Shown piece by piece: positions 1 through 7,040 of a DNA stretch of 10,714 nt. Source of the DNA: Clostridia bacterium (GTDB lineage Bacteria; Bacillota; Clostridia; Christensenellales; Maliibacteriaceae); the NCBI GenBank assembly GCA_017935825.1, contig JAGBGW010000001.1, positions 1 through 10,714 on the forward strand, given 5' to 3'. Under the pieces are notes generated by a model. It saw nothing but the letters and a program-made list of their open reading frames with translations. It was not told the origin of the DNA and did not search any database. How positions within the stretch are numbered: the first letter of the stretch is position 1; each line of letters opens with the position of its first letter. The position numbers and the translations under genes are program-made.

Positions 1-3
1 CAT
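1..3 (-). CDS. Start codon of a gene running off the left edge
   Basis: The first three bases are the complement of an ATG. It is preceded on the minus strand by a near-perfect ribosome binding site (AGAAGGAGGG, complement of 11-20) at a spacing of about 8 nt. This is the strongest Shine-Dalgarno match in the window, so a real gene very probably starts here and continues beyond the left end. Only the initiator codon is visible, so nothing can be said about the product. It is transcribed divergently from the VanW gene. Confidence 0.6.
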
Positions 4-107
4 AGCTTTGCCCTCCTTCTAAAATAATAATTTATTTTCCAGCAGTATCTTTGCCGCCGATAGCCTGTAGAACGGTAGACCGTCCCAACTTGTACATATC
101 CATTATA
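4..107 (-). promoter_or_regulatory. Leader and -10 box of the left-edge gene
   Basis: On the minus strand a perfect TATAAT lies at 102-107. No convincing -35 box is seen 16-19 nt further upstream, so the promoter is only partly supported. A transcript starting near position 95 would have a leader of about 90 nt. The leader contains a small hairpin (ACGG/CCGT arms around 72-83) and an A/T-only hairpin just before the ribosome binding site (about 21-38). The leader matches no riboswitch class I can recognise. Confidence 0.4.
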
Positions 108-218
108 ACGCATAGTTTGGTTTGAGAAAAGGGTTTTCGATTAAAAGTCTTTTGCTCATTTTTTACGTATTTTAATTTTTACGGAAATATGAAGTTTCAA
201 AGCCGCTTCATAAAAGCA

Positions 219-248
219 TTTACACCGTGTAATTTGTACCTATATAAT
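219..248 (+). promoter_or_regulatory. Sigma-A-type promoter of the VanW gene
   Basis: TTTACA (219-224) and a perfect TATAAT (243-248) are separated by 18 nt. Transcription would start near 255, leaving a leader of about 27 nt before the ATG at 282. The in-frame ATG at 189 lies upstream of this promoter and has no ribosome binding site, which argues for the downstream start. Confidence 0.7.
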
Positions 249-267
249 AAGTATATTCCCATACATT

Positions 268-274
268 CGGGAGG
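268..274 (+). promoter_or_regulatory. Ribosome binding site fixing the VanW start
   Basis: CGGGAGG ends 7 nt before the ATG at 282 but only 1 nt before the in-frame ATG at 276. Spacing therefore favours 282 as the initiator. Confidence 0.7.
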
Positions 275-281
275 CATGTTT

Positions 282-2252
282 ATGAAACAAGGACAAACTT
301 CAAATACAGGATTGTCCAGGCAGCAGCTTGAAGAAAAAGTCAGCCGGGACTTGTTGGCAGGCTTGGATGGTGACCTTTCCAATGTCTCCAGTGAAGCAGT
401 GGATGTGCTTGCATCATTGGGCGGCTCCTTGTTTGCAGATAATAACACAAACAGCGCGCAAGACAAAGATGATGCCCAGGCGATCGCACAGGAAATCCTC
501 AGTCAGGAACTGTTTGTGCAGGAAGATGACATTGAGTTGATTGCAGAGGAGACCCTCGCGGAACCGATCGCACAAGAAGATCACCTCGAAAATCTGCTCA
601 CAGAAGATCATTTCACAGAACAAGAAACTGCAGAGGCTGTGGCAGAGACTTTTCTTGAGGAATTTTCCGATGCCCTGCAGAATCACCCGGCCGATGAGAC
701 TGCAGCATCCGCTGAAGATGAAATGCAAAAGGAGCCTTCGCTCAATAAGCAAAGCTTTTTACAACAGCTTGCCCACACTACCGTCTGGCAGCGTATTTTT
801 CTTGCTGCCATGTGTCTTGTGTGTGTTGTAAGTCTTTCAAGTCTTTGCAGCCGCGCGATCAAAGAAAACCGTTTGCTTGCAAGTGATTTGGTCTTTGGCG
901 TATCGATGGAAGGCGTTTGTCTGGAAGGCATGACCAAAGGGCAAGCAGCTGTCGCCATCGAGGAAATTCAATCAAAGAAAGATACTTCACAGAAGTTTAC
1001 GCTGCATGCGGGTACGCAAACTTATACAGCCACAATTGATACGTTTTCTCCCGTCTATGACACGGACGCTGCGCTGGAAAGTGCATGGCGTATAGGACGT
1101 ACCGGTTCCAGAAGTCAAAGATTGTTTGATATCTGTATGTCCCGTGCAGTGCCGCAGGAGATAGCAATCCCCTGCAGTTTTGATCAGGCTGCTGTCAGCG
1201 GTTATGTTGCAGCGTTGGCAGAACAAATCGATCGCCCCGTGCAGGAAGCTTCTTTGGAATTTGCCCCTGAACAGCTGCGCGAAAGTGATTACCCGTTTAT
1301 CGAGATGGAGGAGTCCACAGGATATTCTTTAGATCAGACGGCGGCCGTAGATACGATCATTGCCTGTGCTGTCACAGGTGAACGCACGGCACAGTTGCCC
1401 GTGATCGTGACCGAACCTACGGTTCACCTTGCAGATTTAAAAGAAAATGTACAGATGATGCGCACATTCACCACCCAATATGCCCGCATTGCAAACCGCA
1501 CATACAACATTCACCGCGCAACTGACACCATCAATGGTACTGTCCTGCAGCCGGGCGATGAATTTTCCTTTAACCGCATTGTAGGCAATACCTCTCTTGC
1601 AGAAAACGGCTATCGGGAAGCAGGCGTTATCGTTGGCGGCAGAAGCTCCACCGACCGCGGCGGTGGTGTTTGTCAGGCGGCAACCACGCTTTACAACGTG
1701 GCGGTACGCTGCGACATGGAAATTACCGCACGTGACCCCCACGCCATCGCATCCTCCTACGTTCCTCGCGGACAGGATGCAACCATCGCCTACGGGCACT
1801 GCGATCTTGCATTTATCAACACCAGCGAATATCCTGTGTACATTGTGGGGAAGTACACCGATACCTCCGTTACCTTCACCATGTACGGAAGACCGTTGGA
1901 AAACGGCATCACCATCGAGATGGAATCCGAGCATCTGGGTACCCGCTCTCCCGGCGCGGCAAAGGTGACGGAAGACCCCACCAAGCCCGTGGGCTATGAG
2001 GAGACTGTGGTTTCCGCCCTCAACGGCTACGACATCCGCGTCTACAAAGTATGGTATGATGCAGACGGCAATGAGATCCGACGCGTGGTGGATCATACCG
2101 ATGCCTACCCCACCCGCCGCGCAGAGATCATCGTGGGCACCAAGCCGGCACCCGAGCCCACCCCCGACCCCGGTACAGGCGGCGGTAGCACAGAACCTGA
2201 CGTCGGTACAGGCGGCAGCACCCCCGATCCCGGTGCGGGAACGGAAGGTTGA
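282..2252 (+). CDS. VanW-family membrane-anchored cell-wall protein
   Basis: Encodes 656 aa. Residues 1-168 form a hydrophilic, strongly acidic segment rich in E, D, Q and A. One membrane helix follows at about 171-192. The extracytoplasmic part begins with the GVSMEG motif (206-211), typical of the PG_binding_4 region found before VanW domains. The VanW domain spans about 396-536, with GDEFSF (425-430) and RGGGVCQ (459-465). A G5-like beta segment (about 545-625) and a Pro/Gly/Thr-rich tail complete it. VanW proteins are associated with the cell wall, and vanW itself occurs in some glycopeptide-resistance clusters, but their biochemical activity is not established. No van resistance genes are nearby, so this is best read as an envelope protein and not a resistance gene. 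The long acidic N-terminal part is unusual, since many relatives begin almost directly with the membrane helix. It has its own promoter and terminator. Family assignment is secure and the role is unknown. Confidence 0.92.
   Translation: MKQGQTSNTGLSRQQLEEKVSRDLLAGLDGDLSNVSSEAVDVLASLGGSLFADNNTNSAQDKDDAQAIAQEILSQELFVQEDDIELIAEETLAEPIAQEDHLENLLTEDHFTEQETAEAVAETFLEEFSDALQNHPADETAASAEDEMQKEPSLNKQSFLQQLAHTTVWQRIFLAAMCLVCVVSLSSLCSRAIKENRLLASDLVFGVSMEGVCLEGMTKGQAAVAIEEIQSKKDTSQKFTLHAGTQTYTATIDTFSPVYDTDAALESAWRIGRTGSRSQRLFDICMSRAVPQEIAIPCSFDQAAVSGYVAALAEQIDRPVQEASLEFAPEQLRESDYPFIEMEESTGYSLDQTAAVDTIIACAVTGERTAQLPVIVTEPTVHLADLKENVQMMRTFTTQYARIANRTYNIHRATDTINGTVLQPGDEFSFNRIVGNTSLAENGYREAGVIVGGRSSTDRGGGVCQAATTLYNVAVRCDMEITARDPHAIASSYVPRGQDATIAYGHCDLAFINTSEYPVYIVGKYTDTSVTFTMYGRPLENGITIEMESEHLGTRSPGAAKVTEDPTKPVGYEETVVSALNGYDIRVYKVWYDADGNEIRRVVDHTDAYPTRRAEIIVGTKPAPEPTPDPGTGGGSTEPDVGTGGSTPDPGAGTEG
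2172..2216 (+). repeat. Direct repeat in the Pro/Gly-rich tail of the VanW gene
   Basis: GGTACAGGCGGC occurs at 2172-2183 and again at 2205-2216, each followed closely by AGCAC. The flanking CCCCCGA-CCCGGT segments are also partly repeated. The repeats encode the low-complexity TGGGST / TGGST tail, which is probably a flexible surface spacer. Such repeats can change copy number by slippage. Confidence 0.6.
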
Positions 2253-2262
2253 TCACATAACA

Positions 2263-2298
2263 AAAAAGGAGATGTTCGTTTGAACATCTCCTTTTTCT
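2263..2298. terminator. Bidirectional intrinsic terminator between VanW and CvpA genes
   Basis: A 10-bp GC-containing stem GGAGATGTTC (2268-2277) / GAACATCTCC (2282-2291) has a GTTT loop and is flanked by five A on the left and five T on the right. Both strands therefore show a hairpin followed by a T run. It sits 10 bp after the VanW stop and 10 bp before the end of the convergent CvpA gene, so it probably serves both. Confidence 0.9.
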
Positions 2299-2308
2299 AT
2301 TCTCATTT

Positions 2309-3028
2309 TTATTTAAGCATCGTACCCTTGATGCCGCGAAGCAGGAATTGGGATTTATAGAACAGTGAACCGATGGCGCTATCGGTAAACCAGGCGCGGA
2401 TTTGTTCGATGGCCATCAAGGAAAGACCGGTGGGCACCAGCATGAAGACCACGCGCACCACAAACATACCGATGATGACGGAAACCACTGCGCCAGCAAG
2501 GGAGTCAAACTGGCGAAGCACAGGCAGTCGAACCAAAGCCAAAAACATGCTGACGATCAGTTCAAATGCAATAAATGCCAGTGCGAACAATGCAACGTAG
2601 CAGATAACATGCAGCACGGCGATCGCAAGCGTCTGATTGAAATACTCTTCAATGGTGGCAATGCCGATATCGGAAAAAGCACCGTTTGCGATGTTCTTTT
2701 GGATCAGCTTGGAAATAAAGTTGGGCAAATTGCAGGATTCCAGCGCCTGGGTGATTTGTGCTTCGGATGCAGTATTGACCACCACGCGGGAAAGTTCAAT
2801 ATCGCCGATGGCTTCGCCAACGTCGGTAAACTGCAGCGTCAGTTGCAGCGCATTGAAGCGATTGTTCAAAAAACGTGCAAACTGGCGATAGCCGATGCCG
2901 GAAACGATCAAGGATCCAACCACAGAGATGCCATGCAGAAGGCTTGCCAAAAAGCCGCGATACCAGCCGATCAGTGCAAAGATTGCAAGTACACCGATGA
3001 TCGCAAGGTCGATCAGATTAAAATTCAT
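2309..3028 (-). CDS. CvpA-family integral membrane protein
   Basis: Encodes 239 aa. The N-terminus has the usual CvpA pattern: a first helix (about 6-22) beginning at LIDLAIIG, then GWYRGF, then a second helix (about 28-45). A long polar stretch (about 50-130) follows. The C-terminal half has a helix around 132-165, the characteristic LPVLRQFDSLAGAVVS segment, and a last helix at about 180-200. CvpA was named for colicin V production in E. coli; Firmicute members have no firmly known function. Family members are commonly about 160-180 aa, so this one is enlarged, mainly by the loop between helices 2 and 3. The start is supported by AAGGAG (complement of 3038-3043) 9 nt upstream. It is the second gene of an operon: the preceding gene ends 15 bp upstream and its stop codon sits directly beside this ribosome binding site. 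Confidence 0.85.
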   Translation of the reverse strand: MNFNLIDLAIIGVLAIFALIGWYRGFLASLLHGISVVGSLIVSGIGYRQFARFLNNRFNALQLTLQFTDVGEAIGDIELSRVVVNTASEAQITQALESCNLPNFISKLIQKNIANGAFSDIGIATIEEYFNQTLAIAVLHVICYVALFALAFIAFELIVSMFLALVRLPVLRQFDSLAGAVVSVIIGMFVVRVVFMLVPTGLSLMAIEQIRAWFTDSAIGSLFYKSQFLLRGIKGTMLK

Positions 3029-3043
3029 GAAATACCACTCCTT

Positions 3044-4108
3044 TTATGGAATCATGCAAACGACCCAACGGTCGCCGTCAAATACCAACATACGATTGGA
3101 AGATACAAGATGCAATTGCTCATATGCCTCTTGCTGCAGAAGCTGCAAGGTATGCATTTCTCCCCGCAGATTAATCGTGCCCAAAGCTTCCTGCGTCAAA
3201 ATATACAGTTTACCATCCGCACAATCACAACCGATCGGCGTTTCAAACAGCGCATAGGATTGTGTTCTGTACACCATTCGTCCGCCGGGCATATCATCAT
3301 AAGCAAACAACAGCGCAGCATTTTGCCTGTAGTGACAACCGGTCACATACGTCAAGTCTGCCGCAGGCATCTGCCACTGGCGCATACCGTTATAATTATA
3401 ACATAGAATGCTGTCCGTTCCTATTACAAATACATTTTTTTCATCCATGAATATATCACAGATCAGCTGATCGTAGACATCGATGCGGCAAAGAAAAGCA
3501 TTTTTCTGCACATTGAACACGTATGTGTGGCAAAGTGTTCCTGCACCCGTCGTATTGCAGGTCGTAAGCCACAAAACATTGTCCTGCATACCTGCACGCA
3601 TCAGAACATCATCCTGCAAAAGATCTGCCGAATCGATCAGATCGATCAGGTTTGCATATGTATCATAGCAGGAAACAAGCATATTGCCCGCTTCATCCTC
3701 TGTCACCACACAGATGATACCCGCACCACACAGCACTTGTCGTACATCCGCATCGGTGGAAATATGCGCATCGATCCTGCCATTTTTTCGCACCAGATAC
3801 ACGTCGTGTATACCGTAAACTGCCGCTGCGCCATCACCGACACAAATTTCAGAAGCACCGGGAACCCTTTGACGAAACATCTCCTTTGCATGCCCATTGA
3901 ATCCAATCAATTCGCCTCGTTCCACCGCAAGGATGCGTCCGTCCATCACTTCAATTTTTGCCTCTGCAGACAAAGGCAGTTCTTTTTCCTGTGCTATTCG
4001 TTGATAAAGAAGAATTCCCGTCACTGCCAACGCAGCACAAATAAAAAATATGGCCAATATTACCCATAGTCGATTCACATATCGTCTTTTCATACGATAG
4101 CGTGCCAT
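3044..4108 (-). CDS. Membrane-anchored, Cys-rich probable beta-propeller protein (DUF5711-like)
   Basis: Encodes 354 aa. A basic N-terminus (MARYRMKRR) precedes one membrane helix (about 13-35). The remaining ~320 residues are predicted outside the cell by the positive-inside rule. That part consists of short repeated beta-like strands with hydrophobic-x-hydrophobic patterns and turns such as DGR, KNGR, DEKN and DGDR, suggesting a beta-propeller. The overall architecture resembles uncharacterised Firmicute proteins called DUF5711, but I cannot confirm this without a profile search. It has about 13 cysteines after the helix, including IGCDC, which is many for an exported domain. No catalytic motif is evident. 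The start is chosen by AGGAG 10 nt upstream; the next in-frame ATG (codon 6) has none. It is first in an operon with the CvpA gene, so a joint envelope role is plausible but unproven. Confidence 0.75.
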   Translation of the reverse strand: MARYRMKRRYVNRLWVILAIFFICAALAVTGILLYQRIAQEKELPLSAEAKIEVMDGRILAVERGELIGFNGHAKEMFRQRVPGASEICVGDGAAAVYGIHDVYLVRKNGRIDAHISTDADVRQVLCGAGIICVVTEDEAGNMLVSCYDTYANLIDLIDSADLLQDDVLMRAGMQDNVLWLTTCNTTGAGTLCHTYVFNVQKNAFLCRIDVYDQLICDIFMDEKNVFVIGTDSILCYNYNGMRQWQMPAADLTYVTGCHYRQNAALLFAYDDMPGGRMVYRTQSYALFETPIGCDCADGKLYILTQEALGTINLRGEMHTLQLLQQEAYEQLHLVSSNRMLVFDGDRWVVCMIP

Positions 4109-4155
4109 GTCAAGAATTCTCCTTTCCTGTTTTTATCTCATATTGTAACAGTCTA

Positions 4156-4184
4156 ACTGTACTATTTTTTTCGTCCGCCGTCAA
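4156..4184 (-). promoter_or_regulatory. Promoter of the propeller-CvpA operon
   Basis: On the minus strand TTGACG (complement of 4179-4184) and TACAGT (complement of 4156-4161) are 17 nt apart. Transcription would start near 4149, giving a leader of about 40 nt. A second possible -10, TACAAT (complement of 4142-4147), lacks a matching -35. Confidence 0.55.
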
Positions 4185-4243
4185 TGTTGTGAGCACTCTT
4201 AATCAAACCCTAAGAAAACCTTTCCTTTTCCATAATCTTCCCT

Positions 4244-4274
4244 TTGCTGATTTTCAAAAAAGTTATGCTATACT
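4244..4274 (+). promoter_or_regulatory. Extended -10 promoter of the glycosyltransferase gene
   Basis: TGC-TATACT (4266-4274) is an extended -10 element. The best -35 candidate, TTGCTG at 4244-4249, has a long 19-nt spacer, so the extended -10 probably does most of the work. The start would be near 4281, about 27 nt before the ATG. Confidence 0.5.
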
Positions 4275-4307
4275 TTGCCCGATTTCAGACAGGGAGGAGA
4301 TTTTCCC

Positions 4308-5549
4308 ATGCAAAACGATTGGATCGAGGCAGTCAATCACATACTTTGCCTGCTGTTTTTTCTTTGCTACAGCTATCAGTTTTTGTACATTCCCATCGCC
4401 CATTGGAAGAAAAAAGCTGTAGCGGCGCCCAAAAAACTGCATCGTTATGCCGTACTGATCTGTGCAAGAAACGAAGAGCGCGTACTGCCCAATCTGATCG
4501 AAAGCATCCATCGGCAGGATTATCCCAAAGATTTGCTTCACATCTTCGTCGCCGCGGACAACTGCACCGACCATACGGCAGCTGTTGCCCGCACCTGCGG
4601 TGCCACGGTCTATGAGCGATTTGACACGCGTTTTATTGGAAAAGGCTACGCGCTGGAATTTCTTTTGAACCATATTGAGAAAGACTTTCCCGATGCCTTT
4701 GACGGCTTTTTCGTCTTTGATGCGGATAATCTTCTGAAGTCCGACTACATTTCGCGCATGAACGAAACCTTTAGCAATGGAAATGACATCGTCACCAGCT
4801 ACCGCAACAGTAAAAACTATGCGGACAACTGGATCAGTGCAGGGTATGGACTTTGGTTTTTAAGAGAAAGCGTGTATTTGAACCGTGCACGGGAAAACCT
4901 CGGTGCCAGCTGTTCCGTATCGGGCACAGGTTTTCTGTTTTCAAAGGAGGTTCTGCAAAAATGCAGCGGGTGGAACTTCCACCTGTTGACGGAAGATATC
5001 GAGTTTTCCGCCCATAACATTGTGCAGGGCCGCCGCATTGCATTTTGTACCGAAGCGGAATTGTACGATGAACAGCCCATCACCTTTTCCCAATCCTGGC
5101 GGCAGCGCCTGCGCTGGGCAAAGGGCTATCTGCAGGTGTTCCGCAAATACGGCACAAAGCTGATTTTCGGCATCTTCCGCGGCAGTTTTTCCTGCTTCGA
5201 CCTTTGCATGAACATCATGCCTGCTTTCCTTTTGTCGTTGGCGGCACTGGTCTGCAACGGCATTCACCTCATCCTTTGCATGCTGGCAGGGGTACCACCG
5301 CTTTCCGCGTTGTGGTCACTGCTGCAGGTGCTTTTCGGCGGCAGTCTCATCCTCTTTTTCTTAGGATTGCTCACCACCATCACACAATGGAAGCATATCC
5401 GCGCCAAATGGTGGCAGAAGATCCTCTACACCTTCACCTTCCCCATCTTCATGCTGACCTACCTTCCCATCAGCCTCCAGGCGCTGTTCTGTCGTGTACA
5501 GTGGAAACCCATCGCCCATACATCCAAAAAGAAAATCGAAGATATGTGA
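4308..5549 (+). CDS. Membrane-bound GT2 family glycosyltransferase
   Basis: Encodes 413 aa. A first membrane helix (about 9-30) is followed by a cytoplasmic GT-A catalytic domain. It opens with AVLICARNEE (48-57), the nucleotide-sugar binding start of family 2. FVFDAD places the metal-binding DxD at 138-140, TED at 228-230 matches the catalytic acidic motif, and QRLRW at 266-270 is the Q-x-x-R-W motif of processive enzymes. Three further helices lie at about 300-325, 338-357 and 372-395. This layout is that of cellulose/hyaluronan/poly-GlcNAc synthase-like transferases, which build and may export a surface polysaccharide from a UDP-sugar. The actual sugar and product cannot be read here. The start at 4308 is preferred over the upstream in-frame TTG at 4275, because GGGAGGAG lies 8 nt before 4308 and 4275 overlaps the -10 region. 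It stands alone, with no polysaccharide export partner next to it. Confidence 0.9.
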   Translation: MQNDWIEAVNHILCLLFFLCYSYQFLYIPIAHWKKKAVAAPKKLHRYAVLICARNEERVLPNLIESIHRQDYPKDLLHIFVAADNCTDHTAAVARTCGATVYERFDTRFIGKGYALEFLLNHIEKDFPDAFDGFFVFDADNLLKSDYISRMNETFSNGNDIVTSYRNSKNYADNWISAGYGLWFLRESVYLNRARENLGASCSVSGTGFLFSKEVLQKCSGWNFHLLTEDIEFSAHNIVQGRRIAFCTEAELYDEQPITFSQSWRQRLRWAKGYLQVFRKYGTKLIFGIFRGSFSCFDLCMNIMPAFLLSLAALVCNGIHLILCMLAGVPPLSALWSLLQVLFGGSLILFFLGLLTTITQWKHIRAKWWQKILYTFTFPIFMLTYLPISLQALFCRVQWKPIAHTSKKKIEDM

Positions 5550-5564
5550 CCCACTTTCCCCCAT

Positions 5565-5589
5565 GGACAAGGCTTGCCTTGTCCTTTTT
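5565..5589 (+). terminator. Intrinsic terminator of the glycosyltransferase gene
   Basis: An 8-bp perfect stem GGACAAGG / CCTTGTCC (5565-5572 and 5577-5584) with a CTTG loop is followed directly by five T. It lies 15 bp after the stop codon. Its loop and right arm also contain the probable -35 box of the next gene. Confidence 0.9.
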
Positions 5590-5602
5590 GTTGTTGTACA
5601 AT
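5574..5602 (+). promoter_or_regulatory. Promoter of the FGGY kinase gene, overlapping a terminator
   Basis: TTGCCT (5574-5579) and TACAAT (5597-5602) are exactly 17 nt apart. The -35 lies within the loop and right arm of the preceding terminator hairpin. Transcription would start near 5609, about 48 nt before the ATG at 5657. Confidence 0.55.
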
Positions 5603-5656
5603 ACAACTAATATTGAAGCGGAATTTTTCCTATTTTATCCACAAGGAGTTTTTTGT

Positions 5657-6973
5657 ATGCGTTATATTGCATTTGACATCGGCAGTTCCTATACCAAACT
5701 TGCCATTTTGGACACGAAAGAAAACACAGCGGAAACCGTGGCTTATCGTCCTACGCTGCCCAGATTGGATGCGCCCCGCGGACACTTTGCCATCGATGCA
5801 AACGATCTTTTGGCGGATGTCAAAGCCATGCTGGATGAGCAGCTGGATATCTCCACCGACTTTGGCGGCATCTTCTTCTCCACCCAGATGCACGGCTGCA
5901 TTCTGACCCGTGACGGTAAACCCATCACGCCCTACATCACCTGGCAGGATGCCCGCGCGGACATTCCCGATGAAAACGGCATCACCGATTCCCAGCGTTT
6001 GTATGACTTGATCGGCAAAGAGGCCGCCCTTGCCATGGGTACCCGTTTCAAGGCAGGCATCGCAGCATGCAGTCTGTACTCCATGCTGCGCGCAAATCCC
6101 ATGGATTTGAGTGGTGCAAGATTTGAGACTTTGGGCAGTTTCCTTGCAAGCTCCATGTCCGATGAGAAAATCCACGCATGCCACCTGACCGATGCAGCTT
6201 CCACAGGCTTTGCCATCGCAGCAGACGGCACCTGGAGCAAGACCGTCATCGAGGCAGTTGGTGTCACGGAGCTTACCTTCCCCGAGATCATCTCCGAAAC
6301 CAAAGAAATGGGACACTATCGCGGTGTGCCCTTCTTCGCCGCCATCGGCGATCATCAGGCAAGCGTGTACGGCTCGGGCGATGGCATTGAAAAGAGCGTG
6401 TCCCTTACCATCGGCACTGCCACCATCATCTGCGCCGCCGCACCCGGCTATGTGAAAGCTGACATGGAAGTGCGCCCCTTCTTTGAAGACCAGTGCCTGA
6501 TGACCATCACCCGTCAGCCCGGCGGCCGCGTAATGGATATCGCCATCGAGCTGATTCGCGACAGCGTGCGCCTGATCACAGGCAAAGAGCCCGAAACGCA
6601 GGAGCTTTGGACAATCCTTCTTGAGAACCTGAAGGATGACACCCAGGATCTCACCGTCAAGCCCGACTTCTACATCGGCGTGGGCGAAGGCGCTATCGAG
6701 AATATCTCCTCCACCAACCTGACGGCGGCAAATCTGTTCAGCGCCACCCTCGACAGCCTTGCAAACGCCTACAAGGGACCCATCGAGCGCCTGCGCGCCC
6801 ATAACCCTGCCATCGATCGCCTGATCCTCTGCGGCGGCAGACTTTCCAAACTGCCCGCCCTCCATCAGCGTCTTGAAAAGGTAACAGGCCTCCCCGTCTA
6901 CACCGCCCCCCACCGCGACGCCGCACTGTATGGCTTGATGCGCATCGCGGAAAGAATCGAAAAAGGGGAATAA
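5657..6973 (+). CDS. FGGY-family carbohydrate kinase (xylulokinase/sedoheptulokinase-like)
   Basis: Encodes 438 aa. The N-terminal half opens with DIGSSYTK (7-14), the ATP phosphate-binding loop of the actin/hexokinase fold. STQMHG (75-80) and WQDAR (96-100) follow, both typical of substrate-binding positions in xylulokinase and sedoheptulokinase relatives. In the C-terminal half, GDHQ (231-234) supplies the probable catalytic base D232, IGTA (around 252-255) binds phosphate, and LCGGRLSK (around 391-398) matches the adenosine-binding motif. The enzyme should transfer phosphate from ATP to a sugar in the cytoplasm. The sugar is not certain; STQMHG plus WQDAR leans towards a ketose. It is shorter than common xylulokinases (about 480-520 aa), with all key motifs kept. 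The start is set by AAGGAG (5643-5648) 8 nt before the ATG; the frame is open further upstream but overlaps the previous gene. No transporter or isomerase gene is adjacent. Confidence 0.88.
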   Translation: MRYIAFDIGSSYTKLAILDTKENTAETVAYRPTLPRLDAPRGHFAIDANDLLADVKAMLDEQLDISTDFGGIFFSTQMHGCILTRDGKPITPYITWQDARADIPDENGITDSQRLYDLIGKEAALAMGTRFKAGIAACSLYSMLRANPMDLSGARFETLGSFLASSMSDEKIHACHLTDAASTGFAIAADGTWSKTVIEAVGVTELTFPEIISETKEMGHYRGVPFFAAIGDHQASVYGSGDGIEKSVSLTIGTATIICAAAPGYVKADMEVRPFFEDQCLMTITRQPGGRVMDIAIELIRDSVRLITGKEPETQELWTILLENLKDDTQDLTVKPDFYIGVGEGAIENISSTNLTAANLFSATLDSLANAYKGPIERLRAHNPAIDRLILCGGRLSKLPALHQRLEKVTGLPVYTAPHRDAALYGLMRIAERIEKGE

Positions 6974-6993
6974 GATTATTAAATTCTAAAAGT

Positions 6994-7030
6994 AAAAGAG
7001 GAAGTTTCAATTGAAACTTCCTCTTTTTTT
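6994..7030. terminator. Terminator after the FGGY kinase gene
   Basis: A perfect palindrome of 17-bp arms (6994-7010 and 7011-7027), centred on AATT and ending in seven T, forms a strong hairpin. The minus strand ends in TTTTACTTTT, so it may also stop transcripts from the convergent MmcQ-type gene. Confidence 0.9.
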
Positions 7031-7040
7031 CCCCACAACC

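Noticed and set aside
20..110. A possible purine-type riboswitch in the minus-strand leader (TCTACC motif)
   Set aside because: The CCGTAAA loop and GACTA elements are missing and the stem lengths do not fit.
189..281. An upstream start for the VanW protein at 189, adding 31 residues
   Set aside because: There is no ribosome binding site at 189 and a strong promoter (219-248) lies downstream of it; 282 has a good ribosome binding site.
1437..2096. A 219-codon open frame on the minus strand
   Set aside because: It lies opposite the conserved VanW domain and has no ribosome binding site.
282..2252. A vancomycin-resistance locus suggested by the VanW domain
   Set aside because: No vanA/B/G-type ligase, vanH, vanX or two-component genes are in the window; VanW domains are common in Firmicutes without resistance.
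2402..3406. A 334-codon open frame on the plus strand
   Set aside because: It is antisense to the CvpA gene and part of the propeller gene, has no ribosome binding site, and its translation is a low-complexity, C/H/Q-rich shadow without domains.
5204..5656. An N-terminal extension of the kinase frame
   Set aside because: It overlaps the glycosyltransferase gene and a terminator, and the FGGY fold begins right at the ATG at 5657.
5630..6913. A 427-codon open frame on the minus strand
   Set aside because: It mirrors the FGGY kinase gene, whose motifs, start site and terminator are clear; the antisense product has no recognisable domain.
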